Source of the DNA: Macrostomum hystrix
Taxonomy: Eukaryota > Platyhelminthes > Macrostomidae
DNA: 64,000 bases
Direction: 5' to 3'
Assembly: GCA_950097015.1 (NCBI GenBank)
Contig: CATNEN010000038.1
Location: 26,201,001 to 26,265,000, forward strand
This document shows positions 22,701-33,899 of this stretch, in pieces; within the stretch, counting starts at the first letter, position 1, and every line of letters starts with the position of its first letter. A model generated the notes under the pieces. That model searched no databases. It saw only the letters and a list, made by a program, of their open reading frames with translations, and was not told the origin of the DNA. Made by a program: the position numbers and the translations under genes.

Positions 22701-24337
22701 TTCGGCCGGGTCGGCCGGGTGTTGCGCATGTATGGGTTTAAAAAATAGTGGCTATGCAAAAGAAAGAATTATATCTGGGACTGACTATTTTGAGACATAA
22801 TTAAGAATAACAATGTATGAAATGAAAACCTATGCATGTATTTGCATGTATGCATGTAGACAATGTAGAGAATGCATATATTAAAAAAATAAAAATAACC
22901 TAGTAAAATTTTGTCTTGTCAAATACATTATGTAAATTTACTTAAATTTAGTAAATAAAAAGTTTTCTATTATTTAGTTGTTTTCTGTTAGTAAAGCAGC
23001 ATTTGCATCAAAAAAAATAGTTCAAGTGACATCAAGAATTCCAGAAATTTAGCAAACAAAAATGTTAATTCTAAATGTATTTCTCATAGCAAATTCTCAT
23101 ATGAAGTTGTATTAGGGGACATGTATATTGGCACATGCCATAAGGATTAGCCTTTACTTATATTGGATAGCTTAGGGAGATAGATATTACATACATGTGC
23201 AACCTCTCAAATCTTAGCCGGCCAATTTACAACTTAGTTTGCTCTCAGTTGTGACTTAGTTCGTTTCATTGCTCTATTTACAATTTAGTTTGCTCTTATT
23301 TGCTCTATTTTCTTCCCCCCTTTTCCTCTTCTTCATGCCTTCCTTTTTTGTCCCTTGGTCCCCCCTTTGATTTTTTTGCGCTTGGTTGATTGGTTTTTGC
23401 GACTTACCTTGCTTGGCCCTTGTTTCACCCGGCCGAAACGGCCAGGCGTTGCGCATGTATGTAGATATGAGGTTGATGGCCAGGGGTCTAGGCCATCTAG
23501 CAGGGGTTATTTGCAATCTATCAAGTAATTCCATTTCAAATCTGAAGTGAAAACTAAAAATATGTTTCTCTGAATTAAAATTAGGCCTACTAATAGGTAA
23601 ATTTTGACTTTAAGTAGGCCTACATTACATAAAAAATATAATTAATGATGATAGCTGATCTATCAAGTCAGACCTTACTAATGGCTGACTTTCATTCAAA
23701 CAACTAAAGACATTTAAAACATTCATGCACTATGTCTATAGTAACTTAACATAGTTTAAAGATGTAATATAATTAGGTTAAAAAAACTGTGATAAAGTTC
23801 CTAAAACTGTTTCTTTCCAAACAAAAATATTAAATGACATTAATTTCATGAAAAAAAGAAATAAGAAATATATATTAAGAGTATATTAAAAGTGAATACT
23901 TTACTACGTCTTTAGGCCTATGTCAATTTATCCAATTATAAAAAAATCCAATTCTTAAAAGGAAAAATCATTAAATTACCACAAAAAAAATCATTAGAAA
24001 AGTAATACACACTATGTTAATCCCAATGGAGTAAAAACATCGCTACATTTGCACTGCAAAGCACTTACTTTTGACTACTGATGAGTCCAAAGCGAGCAAG
24101 AAGAAGATCACAATACATCTCGATTATTTCCATGGCTTCCACGAGATAGTCTTCTCGAATAATATGCTCAACACGAATTCGAGCTCGATCATCTTTGCCG
24201 GCTTGAATATAATCAGAGATTTCTTTTCGCGCTTTAAGAGCAAGCTCTGTCTTTTTTTTCTCAAGTAGCTTTAAACGGTTGATCACAAGTCGCAAATTGG
24301 TCTTAAGCTTGCTGTAGTTGGCCTGCTTAGAGAACAT
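19719..24337 (-). CDS. IST1: IST1 homolog, ESCRT-III-associated factor
   Basis: Three exons, 24069-24337, 21491-22035 and 19719-19972, join in phases 2 and 1 and total 355 residues, close to the usual IST1 length. Residues 1-180 form the helical Ist1 core (MFSKQANYSKLKTNLRLVIN; YCDLLLARFGLISSQKELD; EEAVATLIWVTPRLQSDVAE; KLGVQAPPKLLVEKYLVEIA). A Gly/Pro-rich linker follows. The C-terminus has the MIT-interacting motif DVDFDDLTRRFEELKKRK, preceded by a proline-rich MIM2-like segment. IST1 binds CHMP1 and recruits VPS4 and other MIT proteins in multivesicular-body sorting and abscission. Intron 2 holds two minisatellites and intron 1 two MITEs. The reading frame shows no defect. Confidence 0.93.
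20040..20530. repeat. ~36-45 bp irregular tandem repeat in IST1 intron 2
   Basis: About 12 imperfect copies containing CCCACCACCCCAGTCTTTTA and CYGCGCAGCC or CCGCGGAGCC. The C-rich repeat is open on the plus strand over about 200 codons, but this is a repeat artefact inside an intron of the opposite strand. Confidence 0.85.
20640..21430. repeat. 20-21 bp pyrimidine-rich minisatellite in IST1 intron 2
   Basis: About 38 copies of CTCTCTCCCATCATCTTCCT or the one-base-shorter CTCTCTCCATCATCTTCCCT, in alternating blocks. The strand asymmetry is strong: the plus strand is nearly all pyrimidine plus A. The array ends 60 bp before the exon 2 donor. Confidence 0.95.
22454..22734. mobile_element. MITE copy 1 in IST1 intron 1 (9-bp target duplication)
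   Basis: 281 bp bounded by perfect 14-bp inverted repeats CATACATGCGCAAC/GTTGCGCATGTATG. It is flanked by identical 9-bp GGTTTAAAA at 22445-22453 and 22735-22743. The interior is pyrimidine-rich with a GGCCGG/CCGGCC palindromic stretch near the right end and no coding capacity. A 9-bp duplication would fit Mutator- or Merlin-like transposition, but the terminal sequence is not one I recognise. Confidence 0.88.
23190..23461. mobile_element. MITE copy 2 in IST1 intron 1 (9-bp target duplication)
   Basis: 272 bp, collinear with the copy at 22454, with ends CATACATGTGCAAC and GTTGCGCATGTATG. Flanking 9-mers are TAGATATTA (23181-23189) and TAGATATGA (23462-23470), differing at one base. The independent target duplication shows a separate insertion, not a segmental duplication. 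Confidence 0.85.
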
Positions 24338-24950
24338 GCTCGAAGATGAAACTATAAACTTAATTCACTACAATATATCACTGGTTTTTGCAGGCACAGT
24401 GTACTTTGGTAGAAATCAGCTAAGGCGTTACTAGAAGGTCAATGTCATGTAGGTAAAAATATTTTTTTAAGTTGTTTCTTTGAAATCAAACTTTTGTGTG
24501 AGTAATGTATTGATTAAACAAAGTGTAGAAATATATTACCTATTTAGCTTAAACTGATTTATTTTTCAAAGCATTTCGGGAATAAAACTATTAGTTTACT
24601 CCTACTCCATTCCTCAAACTATAAAAAATTGCATCGAAGCAATCCATCGTTGTGTTGTGTTTAACTCTTCTATATATAGCGCCAAATTATGCTTACTCAA
24701 CGATCTAGAATTTGATGTTCATAAGCTGAACTCTTCACAAAAGTAGTGCATGGTTTTTGCATGCCTACCTTTTTTAATACAATCGGTGGTGTTTTAATAC
24801 ATTAGCATATAAACATATTATATTCCATATAGAATTTTATAATCTTACATGCTGATTTAATAGGTTCAGACAAATTGTAGTAGTTGCACATAATATAATA
24901 CATTAGTATACAAACACAGCATGCACGCTTCAATAACAAACGTGCAGAAG
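24338..24950. other. IST1 5' flank, non-coding
   Basis: AT-rich, with no ORF or repeat of note. It should include the IST1 promoter and 5' UTR; no specific element could be identified. Confidence 0.45.
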
Positions 24951-24954
24951 TAAG

Positions 24955-25200
24955 TTACGCTTGAAGCTTGAGGCTCAGTTCACGACTGCGTCCTAGCCAC
25001 AGTCGAAATCCCTCAATGAATTTATAATTTATGATCGCGGCGATGTGTAAAACATACTCAATGGTTTGCCGATGCTGACTGCGACTGCGCGGTCGTCGCT
25101 GCAGATTCCCAACAGGGCTCCTGAAGCGGCTCACGCCATCCATGCAACCGGTGAATGCGCACGCTTCGTCTTTCATATTCGGTTGGAGGGCCAGCACGAT
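24955..25200 (-). CDS. Candidate terminal exon of an unrecognised gene
   Basis: A GC-richer island read on the minus strand from a plausible acceptor (TTTTGACGCAG/ATC) to a TAA: about 81 codons beginning IVLALQPNMKDEACAFTG and ending SRELSLKLQA. It has an arginine-rich stretch (RRPRSRSQHRQ) and a mildly hydrophobic segment (YVLHIAAIINYKFIEGF). No upstream exon could be linked with certainty, and the family is not recognised. Composition differs from the AT-rich surroundings, which is the main support. Confidence 0.3.
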   Translation of the reverse strand: MVLALQPNMKDEACAFTGCMDGVSRFRSPVGNLQRRPRSRSQHRQTIEYVLHIAAIINYKFIEGFRLWLGRSRELSLKLQA

Positions 25201-25474
25201 CTGCGTCAAAATATGAATTTGCCTACTATACATGTATAACAGAACTTTATAATCAAACTGCTTAAACAACAGTACAAAAACGGGTCCAAAAATGCCCTAA
25301 TTGTGCCGTAAAAGCATCCGGCTGAATCGCATCGTTGCTCATGCAACGCATACTTAAAACTATATTATGGCATATCATTTTATCGACATGTATAGCTAGC
25401 TTTCTAATTCGGCGTAGCCGCGAATTAGCCAGTATTACACACACGATCGGGATGGGATGAAACGATCGCATCAT

Positions 25475-25908
25475 CGGAATGCTGACGCGTCATAAGGGTG
25501 CGGTCGTCGTTCGTTAACAGACACATACTACATACCTGATCAGAGGCTATTCCGATTGCGACAACGAGAGAATTTTCAGTGTACTAAATGAGCCCACTTG
25601 TATAGTACCAAGGACCGACAACTAAGAGCGCTATCTGTGCATCACTGCTCGAGCACTCCAGATGTAGTACTGCAGCATGAGTACTCGTTATGAGTACTTA
25701 ACGAGCGCCTGCATGATGCAGCTAATTGTGTAGACATTCTCGGCAACGATTGAAACTGTCTCTGCGGCGTCACAAAAAGTCTAGTTGTAAATGTAAATCC
25801 AATTATACGTCAGTTGGTATAGCATGCAGCACTCGCATTCCGCGTTCGTTCAGCTATCGAATAACGATCACTACAGTCTCACAGTGCACAGTTTAAATTT
25901 TAACTATA
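25475..25908. other. Non-coding flank of a Tc1-like element
   Basis: No ORF of note, no tandem array and no inverted repeat were recognised. Confidence 0.4.
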
Positions 25909-26521
25909 CTCAGCAACAGCTAAAACCCCCCAACTAACGCTGTCACACGGCCCAAAAGTTTTGTATGCCATCGGTGACTCAGAAATGTGTGAAGGCTGCC
26001 GCCGCCAGATGCGAGCGCAAAGTGCGGCATGGGGGATTTGGGGAGGGGGTGGCGCAACTCTATGCAGACCTATGCAGAGCTGCTACAGCAGCAGTTTCTG
26101 CCATTTGCTACGACAACCTTTGGCGGCCCGCAGACCTGCATGCTTCAAGACGACAACGCTGCGCCACATCGAGCAGCACACGTGCAGCTGCTGAAGGAGC
26201 AGCTCGGCATTCGCACATTGAACTGGCCGTCAAAGTCTCCAGACATGAGCCCCATCGAGCATGTCTGGGACTTTGTAAAGCGAAGAGTTCAGCAGGATGC
26301 CCCACAGAATGCTGAACAGTTGCGACTGGCGGTGCTGAATGCCTGGCAGCAGCTGCCCCAAGAGTTCATCAACCGGCTGTTGATCAGGATGCCACGACGA
26401 TTCACGGCACTTTTGCATGCTCGTGGTTCCTACACACGATACTGCAAGACTAGAATTAAAGACATTGCTTAACTTTTGTGCCCGTGTGACAGCGCGAGTT
26501 GGGGGTTTAGCTGTTGCTGAG
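25909..26521. mobile_element. Internally deleted Tc1/mariner-like element
   Basis: 613 bp with inverted ends CTCAGCAACAGCTAAAACCC and, reverse-complemented, CTCAGCAACAGCTAAACCCC, continuing about 60 bp through CTGTCACACGG. TA flanks both sides (25907-25908, 26522-26523). It holds the C-terminal half of a DD34E transposase on the plus strand. Its ends differ from those of the element at 16480, so it is a separate family. Confidence 0.88.
26029..26472 (+). pseudogene. Tc1-like transposase, C-terminal catalytic part
   Basis: About 147 codons in frame to a TAA, including CMLQDDNAAPHRAAHV (second catalytic Asp), LNWPSKSPDMSPIEHVWDFV (catalytic Glu of the DDE triad) and the usual C-terminal helix region. 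The first Asp and the N-terminal helix-turn-helix are gone. A short piece in another frame (25965 onward, KCVKAAAARCERKVRHGG) looks like sequence from just before the deletion. The protein cannot catalyse transposition; the copy may move in trans because both ends are intact. Confidence 0.8.
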
Positions 26522-26598
26522 TATATTCTGTATTTATCAGCTATCTCTCTCTCCCTCTCTAGTTAAGCTATTCCGAAATTCCGAAACTACATGTACAT

Positions 26599-27840
26599 TA
26601 GGGTTTGCAATTAAAGGTCCTCATCTCATACCGGTAATTGATCGATCACATCTCTTTTATTTACCGGTAATTACAGGTTAACAGTATTGCTATAATTTAA
26701 TTCACTAAAAACGTGTTTGTTGTTCCCTTCTTAAAAAACATTTAAAAATGTGTTTGGGCTGATAAGTGAGAATCGTAGGCATGTATATTTAGCTTGAGAA
26801 TCTGAATAAAATATGTTTTACAGTAGAGGACAGCAACTTGAAACTGTAATTAGAACAACATCATTAACTACTTTTAAAGAGTCTGCACATCATCACATGT
26901 GAAAATGAAGTGTCAGTCAATTTTCGCTGAGTGCCGATTGCGGATTGAAAGATAAAGCTTTGAAGAAGCTCACTGATGAAGCTCAAGCTGCAGGTGAAAA
27001 ATCTAAAGAAACACCTCTTGACTTAATTGAATCCATGCCATGAAATGGTGAAATATTTGTGCACTATTCATTGCTCGAATTTCAATTTTTGAAGCCTAAT
27101 AAAAAGTGTACCATATTTTCTTTAGACCGTATTCCTATCGCTGTAAATTTTAATATTTCACGTAAAGATCATTGCCATTAAAACTAACTCGGAATCGAAC
27201 CCATTCACTGATCCGCTACCGCCACTGTACATATATAATTGAGCTTTGAGCCTTTGAGACAGATACTTGTACAATGTTACTATAGTGGACAATGTGGTAG
27301 ACTGGTAGTGGATAAAATTATAATTGAAGTTATCCAGGCGGAGCCAATTGAACAGAGTCACACTGACACTTAGCCAGAGCCAGACAAGAGGAGTGAACTG
27401 ACTGCATGCATGGCCACATCTATTAGCAACAGAAGGGTAGGCCTAAGGCTTAAGGATTAAGGAATAAGGTAGGGGGCCAGGCAAGGAGTGGGCCACACAG
27501 CCACACAGGCAGGGAATGTACATACATATGTACATGTAATTGCTCATACCTTGGTTCCTTCCTTGGCTATACCCTAATTTTAGCCCTTTAATTTTATCAC
27601 TTATTTCTCCCCTTCTGAAGTCTCTCGTGTCTCAACACCCTGCAGTGAAGCGAATGTGCATTAATTTCAATGACTGTCTGACCATCATTCATTTAATTCC
27701 TTTATGAATTAAGAGCTCAATGTGTTTATTATGAAAACCGTTTACCGGTAATACCGGTATATTTGCTTTAAAAACAGGTATGAAAAAGCGGTCAATTACC
27801 GGTAAACTGGTAAACCGGTTTACCGGTAATGCAATCCCTA
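26599..27840. mobile_element. hAT-like non-autonomous transposon
   Basis: Ends are TAGGGTTTGCAATTA on the left and, reverse-complemented, TAGGGATTGCATTACCGGTA on the right. The flanks ATGTACAT (26591-26598) and ATGCACAT (27841-27848) form an 8-bp target duplication with one mismatch, as hAT elements make. Both subterminal regions carry repeated ACCGGTAA motifs, which could be transposase binding sites. The interior (about 1.2 kb) has no transposase ORF and only short open stretches. Confidence 0.7.
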
Positions 27841-28570
27841 ATGCACATGCATTACCAGCTTGGTATCGTATAACATTATAACATTACATCGTCTATTGTG
27901 TATTATTGTGTACTAACGTGTGTTGCTTGTGTTGTGTACTTGTAAGTAAATTTATAAATTCGTTAGAATAATACACATTTGCTGTACATGTATCAGGTAG
28001 AATGTGTGTGCTATGTACTATAAGTAATGTACGCTCTAATTGCAAGTAAACAACGCAGTTTTAAACTAACTTTAAAATTGTACTTTAAGTTATATACCAT
28101 ATATTTCATACTGAGAGCTACGCATTTTTGTATAAATATTAGAATACTGAATCTATAAAACAAACAGTTGCAACTTAAGCCTGAATATTTAAGCATACTG
28201 AAAGCCATGCGACACGAAACGATTTTTTGTGTATGCGAAATATGCTCTTAGCGCTTAAAAAAGGATCTACAAGTGTGCCATGCAAATTAAATAAACAAAG
28301 TAAGCAAATACTTAACAAACATGAGTTGTACTGTTTACTGTACCCACTTGAGTTCGATATACATGCGATCTGAACTTTACCGATACTTTAAAGTGCATGG
28401 AAAACTTGAAGTACACTAAATAGACAAACGTAGCTAGGATGCCATTTCAGCCCTCTGCTGCTCTAGTTTGGTTTTCTCTCCAAACCAATTCGTTCACTGC
28501 AATTATTTTTACACATTTACCGAATTGTTTTTCACTAATATCGTATAAGAAATTCACAAGAAAAAAAGCA
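27841..28570. other. Non-coding AT-rich spacer
   Basis: No recognised gene, tandem repeat or transposon end. It lies 3' of copy 1 of the three-copy gene family; a terminal exon for that copy was looked for here and not found. Confidence 0.4.
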
Positions 28571-28582
28571 TTGAATGCTTAC

Positions 28583-30781
28583 ACAGTATCCCTGATGAAT
28601 TGTTCCTGAAATGCGAAAACGCGGGAAAAATATGTTCTACGGATACTAGTCAGAATCATCTTATTGGTAGTTGGCCAAAATTATCTTCTGTCATGGGTTG
28701 GTCTTCTACCTCAACAAAATCCTCACAGTCATGGCTTGGTCTTCTACATCAACAAAATCCTCACAGTCATGGGTTCGTCTTCTACCTCAACAACATCCTC
28801 ACAGTCATGGGTTGGTCTTCTACCTCAACAACATTCTCACAGTCATGGGTTGGTCTTCTACCTCAACAACATCCTCACAGCTGATCCTCTGCCTCAACAA
28901 AGTCCTCACAGTTGATCCTCTGCCTCAACAAAGTCCTCACAGTTGATCCTCTACCTCAACAAAATCCCCGTAGTTGATCCTCTACCTCAACAAAATCCTC
29001 ACAGTTGTTCCTCTACCCTCAACAAAGTCCTCACAGTTGATCCTCTACCCTCAACAACATCCTCACAAGTCCTGGGTTGGTCTTCTACCTAAACAACATC
29101 CTCACAGCTGATCCTCTGCCTCAACAAAATCCCCGTAGTTGATCCTCTACCTGAACAAAATCCTCACAGTTGATCCTCTACCTGAACAAAATCCTCACAG
29201 TTGTTCCTCTACCCTCAACAAGGTCCTCACAATTGATACTCTACCCTCAACAAAATCCTTACAGTTGATCCTCTGCCTCAACAACATGCAGACATTCGGA
29301 CGTCTGCCTCAGCAACATCCTCACTGCCATGGATTGTTCTTCTGCCTCAACAACAGCTCTTCTACCTCAGAGTCTCATGGTCAGCCTTTACTCGTAACCA
29401 TAAATTATTTGGACTTTAGTTTCAGATTCGCGAAGACCACACTTACATGAAAACTGACTGGAATAAAATCTTACCTTTTCGTAACCTCTATAGCGCTTGC
29501 ACTGCTCTCCTTCTAACATGTTGATTTGCATCGGCATGCGATAAGCTGTGCCTGGTTCCGGCTCCTTAAAGGTCTTAAGACCATGCCTAGCCAGTAATCG
29601 ACGCTTGTTTTCATTCACCATAGCTCGCGGCAGTCGAAAGATAGGCTTCTCACAGATGTACCGACTTGATTTTAGGCCGGTGTTTTGCTTCATAAGCAGG
29701 ACTCGTTTAGCGAACCGCTGACCGTAGTTGCTGGCGTACGGCTCGCACAGTTTGTACCGCATGGTTAGCTTCGGCTGCTTGAAGTACGGCCAGCGGCGGA
29801 ATTCGCGTTCGACAAGCCTACCATCCTGTGTGAGAATTTTTTTCGAACCGAATTTCATTACCAGTTTTTTACAACATTGAATCTTTTAAATGTTGCAGTT
29901 TGCAAAACAGTTAATTCTGAGAAGCTATAAAATTCACAGCACCAAAAAGCAGGAATGGGAAAGGATTGCTTGAATAACCTTATGGCGTATTTAATGTATT
30001 AAAAATTACGAATAAAAAACTCAAGAGCTTTCGATGTACAGTATTAACAGAAATTTCTGTGAAATGAAATTTTAGGGTGAGTGACAATGCCCAAAAAGCT
30101 ATACCCAATTGGTGTTGTGAAAAAACTTTTAACGCATCAAACTGTAGTCCTACAAAACAACAAACGGCGGGTGTCGTGAATCTCATACCAATGAAGTACA
30201 ATACATAAGTATATTTCGGCTATTCAGATAATAAATCAGTATATTCTCACAGGTTAAGAACTGATTACCTGAAAAATGAAGCCGTACATTCGCACTGAAC
30301 TTTTCCCGACGGTCGACTGACTTACACTGGTTGAACTAACCGATGCCTGGTCGACGCCATCCTCGCCCATGGCTTCAGGCGTTCGCGGGCCCAGCCGGAA
30401 TTTGGGCCGTTGGTTGCGCACTTTGTCATCCGACTGTGACTGTGTCTTATTGTTCAATTCGGAGCTTGTCAACGGCAGCGTTCGAAACTTGTCACGCTCC
30501 TGGTGCGAATCTAGATTGTTCGTTCGGCGACGAAGTGGTGACTTTGAAGTCTTGGACTTGTGCTGCTGCTTCTCATGCTTGTTAGTCGGGGAGCGATTTA
30601 TTAGTCGCTGCTTCAGCCGATGCAGCCAGCTTCTTTTGTGATTTACAGCTGAGGGCTGCGACGCATCCGTCGGCGAAACGTCGCCAGTTGAGGTCGCCGC
30701 CACCGAGTGACTTTTTAGATTTTCGCCGCTCTGCTCAACAGATTTGCTAGATTTCTGACGTTTCTGATTTATGATGCGCAT
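28583..30781 (-). CDS. Unrecognised basic protein, family copy 1 (3' end not found)
   Basis: Exon 1 is 30269-30781 (171 codons, MRIINQKRQKSSKSVEQS...). Exon 2 is 29475-29825 (117 codons, DGRLVEREFRRWPYFKQPKL...). A 23-nt microexon lies at 28583-28605. Both large exons are phase 0 with clean sites (TTTCAG/GTAATC; CACACAG/GAT; GAAAAG/GTAAGA). The protein is very basic and Ser/Lys-rich at the N-terminus, then has a compact conserved region (CEPYASNYG, EKPIFRLPRA, NENKRRLLARHGLKT). No signal peptide or membrane helix is present. Exon 1 lacks about 75 codons found in copies 2 and 3. The last exon is not identified, so this copy may be incomplete. Exon 2 is about half identical to the other copies, whereas the first half of exon 1 is almost the same as copy 2. 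Confidence 0.6.
28690..29345. repeat. 38-bp minisatellite, degenerate, in copy 1 intron 2
   Basis: About 20 units. The early ones match TCATGGGTTGGTCTTCTACC followed by TCAACAACATCCTCACAG; later ones are shortened to about 30 bp with GTTGATCCTCTACCTCAACA. It sits at the same place as the arrays of copies 2 and 3, so it predates the gene duplication. Confidence 0.92.
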
Positions 30782-32229
30782 TTTTGTTGTTCAAAATGTA
30801 ATACTGGAAATATTTAAATGTGAGCACACCGATCTGCTCTTAGCTTAGCTCGCGGTAAAAAAGCCACAGTATCCAACAGCTATCCAATTTCCTTGTGTTT
30901 GATATACTCGTAGTGAAGCTTATCTTTTCTTACGGGCGTTAAAAACAATTTCAATGCAAAGCAGCACAGCATGCCGACTAGATTGGCCATAGACGATTCG
31001 AGTTGTGATTGACCAGTCTGAATCAGCTTTAAAGTGAGAAGATCTAAGATCTTAACAGACCATGCAGTTACACTAAGCTGCTTGCTCATTGATGAATGAA
31101 GGAAGCTGATTGATGAATAAAGGAAGCTGATTGATGAATGAAGGGATCAATCCGCTTGCTCATCAATCCGCTCCCTTCATTCATCGTGTCAATTTTGGAT
31201 GCACAGTGTCAAAGATGGATGCATATGAGTAGACTTGTTCCCATAGACAGCGAGACAAAGGCATTGGTTTGTAACCCGGTGTCAGAATCGATTGCCCGAT
31301 GTCATAGTTGCTTGCAAAGTGTCAACAAAGCTTGAAGTTTGTCAATATTGGATGCAAATTGTCAGAAGTGAACCAACGTTTGTCAAAATAGGTTGAACAT
31401 TTTTGCTATCGCTGCCACAGATTGTCAAAATTGGATGCAACGATGTCAATATCGAGTGCACCTTTTCTAAAAAAGAAAGTAAGAAGGTGTAGATGAATTG
31501 AGTTGATTTTTAGTTTATTGAAAATTAACACTACTTGGTACCTCTTATCTCTCTTCACGTCTCCATTTATTAATTTATTTAATAATTAATTCATTAATTA
31601 ATTTATTTATTTATTTATTTATTCATCTATTTACGAGCGTATTGTTTTATTTTATTTATTCATTTATTTATTTAATAATATTATCTGTGTCCCATTTCAA
31701 ATTCTTTCGTTTGTCTCTACAATTAGACTCGTTAGTTTTTTAGCTAAAATCTCCCTTCTAATAAAATTTCCCTATCTTCCCCTTCTATTTCTATACCATC
31801 TCGCTTTTTCTGTTCTCTGAACTCTACTGTCACTTTTCCAACTCAAAGTTATGCAGCAAATTCTGTTAGCAAATTCTAACAGAATAATCATTCGCAAGCA
31901 TCAGTGCAAGATCCCTCTTTAAAGCGCAGAGCAAGACCCTCTTATCGATTGACGCTACCTTGCCAACTTGAGTCGCATTCAAGGCATTGTCAGCCTCTGT
32001 CTGTGTCCAATGCCAGAGTGAAATTCAAGTTTTGCATGCTACAAAGTACTGTTTTAAACAGTGACAAACAGCTGCACGCCTGCTGCTCTGAGGCCTCATC
32101 AACACGCATGACTAATTGAAGAGTTGACGAAGCTAGCAGCGCGGGCATTATTCTTCCCATTTAACTGCGCGTGTCTTCAGTTTGTCTTTGTCTGCCGACT
32201 TGCATTGAAACTGGCATAGTAAAGAATTG
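30782..32229. other. Intergenic region between family copy 1 and the calmodulin-like gene
   Basis: 30782-30900 is nearly identical to 37766-37880 (the 5' flank of copy 2). About three copies of GATTGATGAATGAAGGAAGC lie at 31085-31145. A diverged repeat of GTCAA(A/T)NTTGGATGCA-like units is at 31190-31460. ATTT/TTTA simple repeats lie at 31560-31680. No gene was recognised. Confidence 0.6.
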
Positions 32230-33123
32230 ATGTGCAAAAGCGGTAGCCCTCAAGAGCAGGAAATGATGTCGGATGGCACGCCCAGGACTAACGGCAGCGA
32301 TGCGGGTGACAGCTTGACAGCCGAACAGATTGAAGAATTTCGCGAAGCATTTTCTCTGTTTGACAAGGACGGCGATGGTACTATCACTAACAAGGAGCTG
32401 GCCTCTGTGATGAGCGCGCTGGGTCAGAATCCAACTCAGGATGAGCTCAAGGTGCAAAATGTCTATTGGTTTTATTACTGAGAAGCCCGTACATGAATCT
32501 CGTTACTCATATTAGTTTAGACGATTAGAGGATCCCTCCATCAGCTAACCTGCATTTGCCCATTGCATTCCGCCTGTGCCAAAATAGACTTGCTAAGCTT
32601 AAGCAATCAGCCTCCAATTATCGATCACTTTCAGGCCATGATAGACAACCTCAAAAAAGGCACCCCAAATTATCGATCGCATTCTGCCCTAGCCAACATG
32701 AAAGCCTCAATCAGCCTGCCCTCAAGTTACGGATGGCCACGAATAGACTTTTTTGATTTGCTTAAAACGCAGGAAATGATTAAAGAAGTCGACCAAGACG
32801 GCTCCGGAAGTATTGAATTCGACGAGTTTCTCTACATGATGCGCAAGCAGATGAACAGCGTCGACTCCGAGGAGGAGGTTCGTCGCGCCTTCCGCCTTTT
32901 TGATGCAGACGGCGATGGATACCTGACAGCCGGAGAGTTGCGTCAGGTGATGCTAAACTTTGGCGAGAAGCTCACCGTAGAGGAGGCGGAAGCGATGGTG
33001 GAGGAGGCGGACGCGGACCAGGACGGGTTGGTGAGCTACGCGGAGTTTGCGCGAGTCATGGGAATCGGCGGCGACACTGATGATTTTTTATCTTATGATG
33101 GCCTCCTAGACAAGGCCACATAA
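32230..33123 (+). CDS. Calmodulin-like EF-hand calcium-binding protein
   Basis: Two exons, 32230-32451 and 32773-33123, join in phase 0 (CTCAAG/GTGCAA; AAACGCAG/GAAATG), giving 190 residues. Four EF-hands have canonical loops: [36 protein letters not shown] and [12 protein letters not shown]. Spacing matches calmodulin ([40 protein letters not shown]). It differs from true calmodulin by an N-terminal extension of about 27 residues ([16 protein letters not shown]...) and a C-terminal tail ([20 protein letters not shown]), so it is a calmodulin-like or troponin-C-like paralog and not calmodulin itself. All four sites look competent to bind calcium; the target is unknown. AATAAA overlaps the stop codon at 33122. 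Confidence 0.93.
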
Positions 33124-33127
33124 TAAA
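33122..33127 (+). promoter_or_regulatory. AATAAA overlapping the stop of the calmodulin-like gene
   Basis: The sequence TAATAAATTC places a canonical polyadenylation hexamer directly at the TAA stop. If used, the 3' UTR would be only about 20 nt; another signal downstream is possible (AATAAACTAATAG near 33220). Confidence 0.35.
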
Positions 33128-33899
33128 TTCAATAAGATGGGATAAAAATTTTCTGACTTTAAATCGTGCGTACTTGACTCTTCGTATTCGAATTAACCTT
33201 ACAGAAACACGTTCCATAATAAACTAATAGCACCGGAGTGGCTACACAATTACTGAATAGTGTGCCCAATTCGCCTTCTCGTTTCCCCAATCGTTCTCGT
33301 TCTTCGCTTCTGTTTATCCCTTCTCGTTATCTTATTCGACTGTATCTTTTCTTGAATTTACTGCGGTCCGACGATGCAGCACGCTCATCCCTGCACTCGC
33401 TCAAGCTTAACTTCAAAGCAATGATCAAGATCAATCCTGCAAAAGAGACTGGTCGTCTTAACATTTCAGTGTAGATCCACCAAAGGCGCTTAAGGGTGAG
33501 CCTCAAGGTTGTGCCAACCTATAGGAACTCCGGACTAGGGCTGCCTAGCCGTTCCCTCCGCACGACAACAGGTTTTTGACGAGCCGTAAATTGAACTTTC
33601 AATACTGACGTCCGAAAAGTGGCGCTAGCGTGGAGGAGTTTGTGACCTTCCAGGTGTTTATATCATCAAAAACAACAACAACAATAACATGCCCGCCTCG
33701 CAGCAAGCAAGGGAGCAAGGGACTCAGCTAGGGAGCAGGCCTCACCATCTGCGTCTCTTCCTGGCGAGCCCCGCGCCTTGAGGGCTCCTGGAAACTCGCC
33801 GCTCCAATTGGGACTCGGTCATGAGTATTTTTCGCCTGCACATGCGTCTGGGGCACAATTCCTACTATTTGTTGCTACCACCCCATTGATACCAAGCTG

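Noticed and set aside
27165-27205. Possible tRNA on the minus strand (GGGTTCGATTCCGAG)
   Set aside because: A B-box-like string without stems or an A box at the right distance; lies within the hAT-like element.
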